This document shows, in pieces, positions 34,611 to 43,600 of a stretch of 62,009 nucleotides of DNA. Made by a program: the position numbers and the translations under genes. Source of the stretch: an uncultured Bacteroidales bacterium (GTDB lineage: Bacteria; Bacteroidota; Bacteroidia; Bacteroidales; Paludibacteraceae); contig CAMJJT010000005.1 of assembly GCA_946406195.1 (NCBI GenBank), forward strand, positions 1 to 62,009, given 5' to 3'. Position 1 is the stretch's first letter. The number at the start of each line of letters is the position of its first letter. The notes beneath the pieces were generated by a model. The model searched no databases. It was not told the origin of the DNA and worked only from the letters and a program-made list of their open reading frames with translations.

Positions 34611-35471
34611 TCATTGAACTTTGTTATGGAGATCTTTCATTATCTGCAAAAATTCTTTTGGGAGCAATGAAAACATACGTTCCACGATATAATCAGGGAT
34701 TTCATCATAATAGGCTTGCGCAATACTACCGGTTATGCAAGCGAGCGTATCAGAATCACCACCAAGAGAAATAGCCAAACGTATTGCAGATTCAAAGTCC
34801 ACGCTATCTAACCAAGCAATGATAGCGGGTGGAACTGTACCTTGACATGAAGATTCCCAATCATAATCAAGTCGAATCTCATCACAAGTATGGTGCAAAT
34901 CGTATCCAAAACCGGTCTCAATATAATCCCGAATATTCTCTTTCGTTTCACCTATACGCGATAAAAAAATAGCTGCTGCTACTGCCTGAGCTCCTTTAAT
35001 GCCTTCCGGATGATTATGGGTTATTTCTGCGGATTGCTTTGCTAAATCAAGTGTTTCGTCAAGAGATTTAGCCGCCCAACCACAAGCCGAAGCACGCATA
35101 GCAGAACCATTTCCATAAGAATTATATGGATGGCGTTTTGAAGCGCCTGTCTTAATAGTTTCACCCGACTTATCAAAATCCCGCAGAGCTTCGGGCAAAA
35201 ACAGCCATCGTCTAAAACTTTCTCCATACCCGCCCATCGGACAGGGATTGTGCTCAGCCCAATCTACCAATCGTTCCTCAAGAGCGTTTTGAGAGCGGTC
35301 AGTATTTGCCAACCAATCAGCTACAGCAATGGTCATAATTGTGTCATCCGTATAGTCGCTCTTTCTGGAAAAGAACGGGAAGTCGGTCGTTTTGATATTC
35401 TCAAACTCATAGATTGAGCCAACCGTGTCACCTATGATTGCCCCAAGGCATGGGTATTGATAAGTTTTCAT
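34611..35471 (-). CDS. ADP-ribosylglycohydrolase family protein
   Basis: 286 residues with the all-helical DraG/ARH fold. Metal-binding motifs are in place: GAIIGDTVGSIYEFEN at the N-terminus, DYTDDTIMTIAVADW, and AISLGGDSDTLACITGSIA near the C-terminus. It should remove ADP-ribose from proteins or nucleic acids in the cytoplasm. It starts 19 bases after the frameshifted small gene, which ends the large envelope operon, so it may be its last member or a neighbour guarding against an ADP-ribosylating toxin. No transferase is visible here. Confidence 0.85.
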   Translation of the reverse strand: MKTYQYPCLGAIIGDTVGSIYEFENIKTTDFPFFSRKSDYTDDTIMTIAVADWLANTDRSQNALEERLVDWAEHNPCPMGGYGESFRRWLFLPEALRDFDKSGETIKTGASKRHPYNSYGNGSAMRASACGWAAKSLDETLDLAKQSAEITHNHPEGIKGAQAVAAAIFLSRIGETKENIRDYIETGFGYDLHHTCDEIRLDYDWESSCQGTVPPAIIAWLDSVDFESAIRLAISLGGDSDTLACITGSIAQAYYDEIPDYIVERMFSLLPKEFLQIMKDLHNKVQ

Positions 35472-35490
35472 TGTTTATAACATTATCAGG

Positions 35491-35744
35491 TCAAAACTTT
35501 GTACTGACATATTCTAGTTTAATATCAGGAGTAATATAATAAACAGCTGACAAAATGTAAGAGGCAACTTTTAGAGCATTATTTACATCTTTTCCATACT
35601 CTGCTATATATGACGAATTCTCTTTATAGAAATCAGTAAAATATGGATTCCTTTTGAAACGTTCAAGTACCGAGGGCGAATGACTTTCCTGCTCTAAACA
35701 TAAAGTTATTTTCGTTCTGTTAAAAAATCCACCGCTAGCAACAT
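35491..35744 (-). pseudogene. Small gene that needs a -1 frameshift at UUUUUUA
   Basis: The ATG at 35744, 8 bases after brxL, opens MLLAVDF and soon hits a stop. The -1 frame is open from 35760 to a TGA at 35491 and reads like a real protein (NRTKITLCLEQESHSPSVLE ... IKLEYVSTKF) but has no ATG, GTG or TTG start near its beginning. The two frames meet at TTTTTTA (minus strand, 35727-35721), the classic -1 slippery heptamer, in the correct phase. Either this is programmed frameshifting giving about 84 residues, or a one-base change in a T-run broke the gene. Family not recognised. Confidence 0.6.
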
Positions 35745-35752
35745 TTTTGAAA

Positions 35753-37192
35753 TTACATTTTCACATTAAACTCTCCCATCTCAGCCTTAAACTCTTTGTC
35801 TATCAAGTGACATTGTTGGCGAATAATTTGCCGCATGGCAATAGCAGGTTCCAAACAATAATGTTGGTAGAGTAACTTAAAGTTACCTTGATCTTCCACC
35901 TCTATATCATCAATTGAATGAATGTGCGGAAAAAGAAGTTTATGATAAGCAGAAGATAAGCGCTTAACTGCTTTTTTATCCCGCAAATCACAATCTTCAT
36001 TAGTTTCCACTAACACATCAAACATATCATCATACTCCGGAGCGGGACGCAATAGGTGAAGCACGGTAGAGAAATATTCCGTATTAAGTGTCCATCCCTC
36101 CATGATGTGGCTCTGATTAAGGCGAGGTAGTTTCCAACCCTCTATGAAACCATGAAAGCGGTCCATTGTAGCGGACTCATGGAAAATCTCTGGAAGATTC
36201 CTAAAATAATCTGTGTGCTGCGGTTTTAGATCTTTGTTCAAAGGAATGTTTCCCAATAACACCAGACCACATTCCGATTGAAAAGGCACACTATCTACTT
36301 TCGTCTCGCCTGCTTCGAGATATACCTTCAGAATGGCCTGCATTTCATCCGGCTCAGCAAAAGTCATAGTAGAAATCTCATCCATACCGACTACATCATG
36401 GTTTTTGATTACTCCAAACTGCTTAGTCGCCTTATTGTAGAACAAGCGTGCTCGCGAAGTCTTTCCGCCACCAAGAAGCCACGCATACTTGCTTAGGTTG
36501 GTATAAACATACGACTTTCCTGTACCTTTTGGTCCGAGTTCTATCATATTTAGACGCGGTTCTACAAGTGGCAACATGCGACTAATCATGAGCAGTTTTT
36601 CCTCTTGCGAGAGCATTTCTGCATTGTACTCCATAACAGTAACAAGAACGTCTATCCATTCGTCCAAAGAGAATTGCTGGCGTGCTTGCATGAAATAGTC
36701 CATGTCAATCTTATAAGGCTCAAATGCAAGATACGATGTAATTTGAATAAATCCATTTCTTTTGCCCTCCGGCTCTACATATTCAAGAGTTATATTGCCC
36801 CAATACTCTCCGTCAGCAAGTTCAGCGCCCTTTTCTTGGAGAAGAGTGTCAGTAACATAAGCATCAGAAGTGATGCCTAAATCAGGGATAGTTACTTTAA
36901 CGCGTTTCTTCGCGATATCTGTTGTAGTTGTAAATCGAGTAGTTATATTAACAGACTCGCCAGAAATCAAACGTTGCTTGATGTAGTTGCTATCAATAGG
37001 CATCTTCTCATCCAAGTAATGTCTGAGAGCATCTATGTCTATATTGCCATCGCTATCAGTGTATCTTCTAAGAACAAAATCCTTCACAAAGGACGGCAAG
37101 TTTCGTCCCTTGAAAAAAGCATTATTACTTGCCTGTTTAATAACAGACAGGTCAGGAAAAACTTCCTTGATTTTTTGATTAATGTAATGCAT
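35753..37192 (-). CDS. brxL: BrxL-like AAA+ protein lacking the Lon domain
   Basis: 479 residues, cytoplasmic. The N-terminal region (NLPSFVKDFVLRRYTDSDGN) and AAA+ core with Walker A GPKGTGKS at 220-227, Walker B-like VVGMDEIST and LLGNIPLNKDL match BrxL of BREX phage defence. BrxL is usually about 680 residues with a C-terminal Lon-like domain; this one ends at the end of the AAA+ part (AEMGEFNVKM). No pglX, pglZ, brxA, brxB or brxC is near. It starts 4 bases after the previous stop, so it is part of the envelope operon. Which substrate it remodels is unknown. Confidence 0.75.
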   Translation of the reverse strand: MHYINQKIKEVFPDLSVIKQASNNAFFKGRNLPSFVKDFVLRRYTDSDGNIDIDALRHYLDEKMPIDSNYIKQRLISGESVNITTRFTTTTDIAKKRVKVTIPDLGITSDAYVTDTLLQEKGAELADGEYWGNITLEYVEPEGKRNGFIQITSYLAFEPYKIDMDYFMQARQQFSLDEWIDVLVTVMEYNAEMLSQEEKLLMISRMLPLVEPRLNMIELGPKGTGKSYVYTNLSKYAWLLGGGKTSRARLFYNKATKQFGVIKNHDVVGMDEISTMTFAEPDEMQAILKVYLEAGETKVDSVPFQSECGLVLLGNIPLNKDLKPQHTDYFRNLPEIFHESATMDRFHGFIEGWKLPRLNQSHIMEGWTLNTEYFSTVLHLLRPAPEYDDMFDVLVETNEDCDLRDKKAVKRLSSAYHKLLFPHIHSIDDIEVEDQGNFKLLYQHYCLEPAIAMRQIIRQQCHLIDKEFKAEMGEFNVKM

Positions 37193-37196
37193 GGTG

Positions 37197-37892
37197 TTAT
37201 GAGATTATAAGTGTAACAATATTAACTATAATGCTCCATATGTCCAAAGCAAAACTCTTAAATGATAGAAAAATATTCTGCTTGGGTAAATATGAGAACA
37301 AAAGTACTGCAATATCGAATAACCAAACTGACACAATATAAATATAACTAAACCACAATGGGAATTGATTGATATCTGTTTGATAATTGCCTATTTGCTC
37401 TTTAAAACACAGTCCGTGCAAACCAAGTGTAAAACCAATCAATACATCAATAATAGGTAAAAAACTATTAGTAACCAAGCACCTGAACATTAAAAGAGGA
37501 ATGGTATATATCAGGAAACAGTACGGAGCGAGGGATGTCATGAAACGTATTTTGTCATTCCCACTTGACCATACCACACCGCTTCCTGCCTCCTCGGCAT
37601 GAAAAGAATGGATACGGCGAAACAATAATAAACCCGTGATAGTATGCGTCAACTCATGAGTAAAAGTCTTGGTTAATTCCATGTTCTTAACAAAATATTT
37701 GTTCATAAGTGGAAAAATGACACCTCCAAGCAATAGCCACAAATACCACGGATAATAGTGAATCCGTGTATTATGAAACCATCGCATCAATAGTGCCCAA
37801 TGTTGCGTAAGGGCGTTCCATATCTCTAATCCCCAGAAGATTCCGAGGATAATACATATAATGGCTATAATAATTGCTTTGTGCGTTCTCAT
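37197..37892 (-). CDS. Membrane zinc peptidase-like protein (HELTH)
   Basis: 231 residues with about six membrane helices. HELTH at residues 79-83 (FVKNMELTKTFTHELTHTI) is an HExxH zinc motif next to a membrane helix, as in site-2-type (M50-like) proteases. A possible third ligand lies in YQTDINQFP, but no clear NxxPD motif is seen, so the family is inferred. It abuts the 206-aa protein with no gap. It may cleave a membrane partner of the operon. Confidence 0.55.
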   Translation of the reverse strand: MRTHKAIIIAIICIILGIFWGLEIWNALTQHWALLMRWFHNTRIHYYPWYLWLLLGGVIFPLMNKYFVKNMELTKTFTHELTHTITGLLLFRRIHSFHAEEAGSGVVWSSGNDKIRFMTSLAPYCFLIYTIPLLMFRCLVTNSFLPIIDVLIGFTLGLHGLCFKEQIGNYQTDINQFPLWFSYIYIVSVWLFDIAVLLFSYLPKQNIFLSFKSFALDIWSIIVNIVTLIIS

Positions 37893-38513
37893 TTAAAAAA
37901 TATCATTTTCTTCAAATCCACGATATTTGGTTATCGTTAGAGTAGTGTCCGTAGGAGGCGTATGTATAGATCCCTCTTTCGGTTGGGAAGGAACAGTATC
38001 CTTAACGGAAATCTTTGTATTCACTTTATCAGTTGCTTTTATTGTCTCAGGTAATTGAACATTCTGTGCGTATCTTGTATTGGATGTAAATTCCGTTCGA
38101 ACAATAAAATCCCGATCTGTAGATATTTTCACTTGTCCACTAATCTCCGATTCTATACTCCAATCAGCAGAATTGTTGATAGTGTATTTTTTTTCATCTG
38201 CATAGATGGTTAATGATTCTTTCCATTGGAATAAGATAGAGTGGTTTTTACGTTTTAAAGTTATAGGCAGAGTGGTTTTATCCATATGCTGAGCAATATC
38301 TATGCGGAATCGCAGCAACTCCTGCTCATACCAATAATCCCTAATCATATGAACTACCTTTACCTTGCCTATCATGATAGTGTCGGATACCGCGCAACGC
38401 TTGTAAATAGGAAGTAACCAGCGCAATAGAAAATTATACCATCGCACTTGCCAATTCCATTGCTTCTTACGCTGCGGAATATCTCTCGGCCGAAGTAGTT
38501 TTAATAATAGCAT
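37893..38513 (-). CDS. Hypothetical protein, 206 aa
   Basis: Not recognised. The N-terminus is basic and aromatic (RPRDIPQRKKQWNWQVRWYN) with a short hydrophobic segment (FLLRWLLPIYK). The middle looks like a beta-sandwich (KVKVVHMIRDYWYEQELLRF), and the C-terminal 40 residues are Thr/Pro/Ser-rich, like a periplasmic linker. The ATG directly follows the upstream TAG, so it is made together with its neighbours. Confidence 0.65.
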   Translation of the reverse strand: MLLLKLLRPRDIPQRKKQWNWQVRWYNFLLRWLLPIYKRCAVSDTIMIGKVKVVHMIRDYWYEQELLRFRIDIAQHMDKTTLPITLKRKNHSILFQWKESLTIYADEKKYTINNSADWSIESEISGQVKISTDRDFIVRTEFTSNTRYAQNVQLPETIKATDKVNTKISVKDTVPSQPKEGSIHTPPTDTTLTITKYRGFEENDIF

Positions 38514-39590
38514 CTATAAAGGTTCATAGTTAAATATTTCTGTTTTGTGCCATTTATTTCCGTCAAATGAATAATTGACAGTATTGTAAGACCCATAAAG
38601 CAATGAATAAATTGTATGGCCTGACTCATCAATGCTTTGCTCCAAATAATGGTATGCGCTGGGCAAAATGTCAACAGTATAAATACCACTATTTTGCTTT
38701 AGCATAACATACGTGTATCCTGATGCATCATTGTATCCCAACTTGGCAAAACCAAGCATTTTATCATCGGACATATCTTCAGTATCAAGAATAAGCTCTA
38801 TATCGGGGCAATGATACACAATCTGTTGTATTAGACGATATTGAAAGATGTAAGAATAGTATATTTCAATAATGTCGCTCGTATGATTGTACAATGCCGA
38901 CTTTTGCCATGCAGTATAGTGCGCATAGTCAGCTATCTCCATAGGGAAAGATTCATTCTTGTGGTCTATATAATCCTGTAACAGACGCAATTGAGATTCA
39001 AAATAGGGTCTATCAATAGAATCTATATTCGTTGCTAAGTCTCCATCATCGCTAATGGGATGCAAAACACCTGCCGGAATATTCTTAAAATAGTCCATTA
39101 AATCATTTACGACAGGTGTGTTGTTGATATCTACGATTAATTCATATAAATCACCGGATGGATACTCATAACTTTCATAATCATATTCGTAATCGTCATC
39201 GTACCACTGTCTTTCGTCTATGAAGTAACCTTTATTTTCGTCTTCCTGAATATTATTGCTCAATAAGTCTCGAGTAAAGAAATTTCCGTTTGCATCTTTT
39301 CGATAATCAAATTCTTTCTTTGTCGTATCATAATAGAGATAACATTTTAAAATAGAATCTATTTGAAGTCGAAGGATCTCATATTCAGGAGAGTCGTAAT
39401 CCAATTTATGCAATTTCGCATACAATGCTCTACATTGAGAATCATTAGGCGAATAGCACACATAATATAACCCTCTATCAATAAGAGTGTCGCGGAATTG
39501 CGCCATTTCTTCGACAACCATTGGCTGCCTGTGTCCGCAAGAACACAAGAGTAACAAAAGACTAAAACTTAAAAAAACTCGTTTTTTCAT
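38514..39590 (-). CDS. Lipoprotein, 358 aa, unknown function
   Basis: The signal MKKRVFLSFSLLLLLCSC ends in a lipobox with Cys18. The mature part is very acidic and Tyr-rich (YDDDYEYDYESYEYPSGDLY) with no recognised domain; the C-terminus is probably beta-rich (GYTYVMLKQNSGIYTVDILP). It is one of two lipoproteins in the operon, so the machine likely reaches the outer membrane. Confidence 0.75.
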   Translation of the reverse strand: MKKRVFLSFSLLLLLCSCGHRQPMVVEEMAQFRDTLIDRGLYYVCYSPNDSQCRALYAKLHKLDYDSPEYEILRLQIDSILKCYLYYDTTKKEFDYRKDANGNFFTRDLLSNNIQEDENKGYFIDERQWYDDDYEYDYESYEYPSGDLYELIVDINNTPVVNDLMDYFKNIPAGVLHPISDDGDLATNIDSIDRPYFESQLRLLQDYIDHKNESFPMEIADYAHYTAWQKSALYNHTSDIIEIYYSYIFQYRLIQQIVYHCPDIELILDTEDMSDDKMLGFAKLGYNDASGYTYVMLKQNSGIYTVDILPSAYHYLEQSIDESGHTIYSLLYGSYNTVNYSFDGNKWHKTEIFNYEPL

Positions 39591-39624
39591 AATGAATAAA
39601 AATAAATACTAGAAATAATCAAAA

Positions 39625-40611
39625 TTACAAATCCTCATATTTCCGATATACTGTTCCTTTAAATGGTTCGCCGCCAAACTCTTCAACCCAATCCATAGGA
39701 ATCCATGTATTACCATCTTCTGAAAACTCTGCATAAGCATGACCACCCTTATTGTTAAAAACGGTCACAACGCGAGATTTGTATCCAACCTGTTTTGCAA
39801 AAGAAGCCATTAAGATAGCAAAGTCATCGCAATCGCCTGTATAGCATTTGCCGTTTACGAAATAATAGTTTTCTATAGTCTCAGATGCCGAGCGCCATGT
39901 GTCTTGACTAATCGCAGGGTCATTAACATAGTTCCAATGGTCTCTAGCATATCTCCATAGATATTCTATCTGCCGATACTTCGATAGTCCGCGCTTGTTT
40001 GATAGTATATCTGTCACATTCTTTAGTACATATCCCTCTGTTTGAATCTTTTTACCAACAGAGCTATCTTCTAATGGCAATACATTTTTATCATGGATGG
40101 TTATCTCATTAGGATTGTTATCAATACGATCTTCTCTTCTAATAGGACTAATCGAATCTACATGTCCCGCTACTGAAGATAATATCTGGTATGGTATATA
40201 CATGTAAGTTACAGAATCAATCTCAGCAATGGGTGCCATGAAACCATCATTGGCTATACGAATAGGTATATTTTTATATGCATTAATCCAATATTCACCA
40301 TCATCTATGCCATAAAAAAGGCGCTTGTTACGAACAGTAATCCAAATCGAATCATCGATTATGGTATAATCTTTATTAGTAAAAGTTTTTCCTTTTTCTG
40401 GTAGATTTAGTGCCAAAGCTATAAATTTCTTCACATTCACATACCCCATATGCCTACCATCAATCATGATAGAATCTTCTAAAGTGTGCATAACATTAGC
40501 ATTGCCTGGATTTAGTCTTACTCGTGCAGCCATTAAAATAATCATCGCAGAAAGGAAGAATAATCCTAATACAATTATAGCAATTATATGCTTAATATTT
40601 AATATTCTCAT
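39625..40611 (-). CDS. Membrane-anchored transglutaminase-like protein
   Basis: 328 residues. One N-terminal membrane helix (IIAIIVLGLFFLSAMIILMAA) puts the rest in the periplasm. The transglutaminase-like triad is complete: Cys261 in YTGDCDDFAILM, His291 in GGHAYAEF and Asp307 in PMDWVEE. The fold occurs in cysteine peptidases and in proteins that cross-link or cut peptide amides; a peptidoglycan-peptide substrate is an inference from context. It follows the giant transpeptidase gene by 7 bases. Confidence 0.8.
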   Translation of the reverse strand: MRILNIKHIIAIIVLGLFFLSAMIILMAARVRLNPGNANVMHTLEDSIMIDGRHMGYVNVKKFIALALNLPEKGKTFTNKDYTIIDDSIWITVRNKRLFYGIDDGEYWINAYKNIPIRIANDGFMAPIAEIDSVTYMYIPYQILSSVAGHVDSISPIRREDRIDNNPNEITIHDKNVLPLEDSSVGKKIQTEGYVLKNVTDILSNKRGLSKYRQIEYLWRYARDHWNYVNDPAISQDTWRSASETIENYYFVNGKCYTGDCDDFAILMASFAKQVGYKSRVVTVFNNKGGHAYAEFSEDGNTWIPMDWVEEFGGEPFKGTVYRKYEDL

Positions 40612-40618
40612 ATTCTTA

Positions 40619-43600
40619 TCAATTTTTTCGTAGGTTCATATACGCTTTAAAAGTAGCGGAATTCAATACGTTTTCAATATAGGGCTGGAAATAGTATGGA
40701 GTAAAACCTGTCTTATTAATTCCCATGTAGGATAAGTACAATACATAATATCTCACATCTTTTAATTGCTCTACAGATGTTATTTGTTCTAATTTTCGAT
40801 CAGTAATAATAACCATTAGATGCTTTATGCGGTCCACGTCGGCATTGTCACGTTCGTCATTAAGCGTACCGGTCTTGCAGTATAAATAGTACGGCTTGCC
40901 ATATTTACCAGATTCTAATTGGTTTGTATATGTGTTAAATCTCTGATCCCAGCTCGGACATGCTGTTCCGCCAGGTTTTGTAACATGTCTCATTTGAGAC
41001 CAAACAACGTCTTTCATGTGCTGCAAAAACGAATTCTCATTCCATCCTTTGCCCAATTCAAAAAACTCATATTCCTTTTCGAAATAGCCGTCTACTAATG
41101 TTGTTATTTGTTCAGCCTTGTTAAGTGAAATCAGTCGAACGGCATTAATCGCCATCTGCAGCGGTGTTTGCTGTAACGGATAAGCGCCTAACAACATTCT
41201 ATTAAACCCATTCTGCATTATTGGTTTATGCATCCGATCCGCAGTACTGAGTGTACCAACTTCCGCAAATGACCAACCACGTGCAGATGATGGATAGTTA
41301 TATACATAATTAGTAATAGAGTCGTTACCGAAATAGTTCTGATATACATGTGCCGCTACTCTATTCACTCCCTCATCGATTCTAAAGTTATGATATAAAC
41401 CCCATGTCAGAATACTATTGGATCGGATTAACCCTTCTTCGTTATGATACCAAACATCCGGATTAAAGGAACGCTGTGCTCCTTTGTATGTAAATATCGG
41501 GAATGCCTCCGCTGGTTGCAATCCGGTCGGAGAACGCATCACATCCGTAACATGGCCCTTCGGCTGTAAACCCAACATGATCACAACGGAGTGATATAAG
41601 TTATCGGATTTATATAAGTAGTTATTCCATTGATATCCGCCATCCAAACCAATATTCAAGGGAGGTTCGTTCAGTTTTTTCTCGATATCCATACCCCCAT
41701 AATATCGGAATCTCTCCACGTTTGATGTAGAGTTACTCTCCTTCTGCGTTTTGGCTGCTTCAACACCACGTGTATCGATATTAATCGTTTTCCAATCCAG
41801 ATGTTCCTGACTGGTGATAGCGGTATAAGCGATGGGTTTAAAGGACGATCCAGGACCCATCGGGATATGCTGCAATGCCTTGCTGCCAAACAAATCACGC
41901 TCATCTTCGGACGAACCATCAATATATAATTCGCTGATCAACTTACTCAGATTATCAATATTATTCGGATCGATACGTCGTCGCTGCGTATAATCGAACA
42001 ATGCCCTGATATGCCCATCTCCATCGATTGCAACCGCTGTAAAATCGTAAGGACGTTGCAGCACGCGATCAATCGCATCCGACAATGGTTTTTCCGAATA
42101 CGACAGTTCTTTCAAATGTTTGTTTACTTGCCTTATTATCTGCCGTAATTCTGCGGTCTTACGAGATTGATCTTTCACTACTATCTTATTACGAACCTTA
42201 TCGTAATACATATCTCTGTGTAAAGAGTCTGTTTGGATCTCCGGCTCAGCATCGCAGAATGATTCTAACTGCATGCGCACTTTATCGCTGATTACGTGAT
42301 TACGCTTGCTATCATATGCCTCTTTTTCTATTGTTTCATACAAAGCTTTACATAAATCGTAATCAATACTCAAACTCAATGATGTATCACGACAGTGTGC
42401 GTAGTCGCTCTCGTGGGATTTCTCACTCATTGCGCTACAAACCAAGTTTGCATAGTGATAAGTCCACATTGACTGTTTACCTAGAGGATAGAACAACTTC
42501 CTATGGCCATTTAACCATATATTACGAGCGATAAACTTTTGACCATTTTCGTGTAATTTGGCACTATAAATGGTTCGTGGTTGTGTATTTCCAGATTGTG
42601 CTGCATAATAAAGACTAAAAACATCACCGGGCTCTATTGCAGTAGAAATCTGGTTAGACTTTCCAGAACTCTTTATCTCAATTGTATCTGCCTCAATACA
42701 GAAATACTCCGATTGATCATTACCTTGAGTTGATTGCAATAATAATAAGGGTTTGTCTGTTGGCGTCCATTCTGAATCGAAACGAGCTAAAGGCAGATTA
42801 GGTATCTGCTCTTTGACGGAACGGTGAAGGATGTTCTTCTCGTAATCTCGATTAGAATCCAGATTAATCTTGGATGAACTATTTAATCCGAATAAAGCAA
42901 AGTTATGATCGATGTATGCCGAATATAAGTTACCTTGCCAATTCATTTCTTCCTTCATGATCGCAGGGATAAAATAATGCTGTTTATTCACGGACAAATA
43001 ACATATTCCGCCTCGTCTTCTCAAATGAAGCAATTTATTCACGTCCGTCTTCTTGACTTGCTTGTTATCAAAATATTGCAGCGCACTACTGAAAAAACGA
43101 TTTTCTTCTGCTTCGCTATTCAGCAATTTATAATATATCTTCGAATAATATTCATCTTTTAAAAACGCGTTCCATACATCAATAATTCGTTTCCGCTTAA
43201 GTTTTTTGATGTTTTCCCATTGATACTTCACAAATTGGTTATTGATCAGACTCACTTTGTCGGACACATTCGATATGAGCGATGATACATTGAACTGACT
43301 TGCTTCTTGTTCTTTCCCCTTTTGCTCGATACCCTTAATACCTAAAATTGTAACTAAAGCGAGCATACCTCCAAAGACTAATCCCTTTACATCAGTTTCT
43401 TTATCATCTGTATCATTTAGCCGATGTTGTCGCACGTAAACAGAACGGAATAGAGGGATGCAGAATAGTAAGTATGGGAATAGAACCGCTACACGACTCT
43501 GCAAACTAATCATCGGAAAATCTTGTCCAATAAATACGATACGATTGGTTGCAGAAAGATACACCAAAAGCGACACAGAATATACAAGCACTCCACCACC

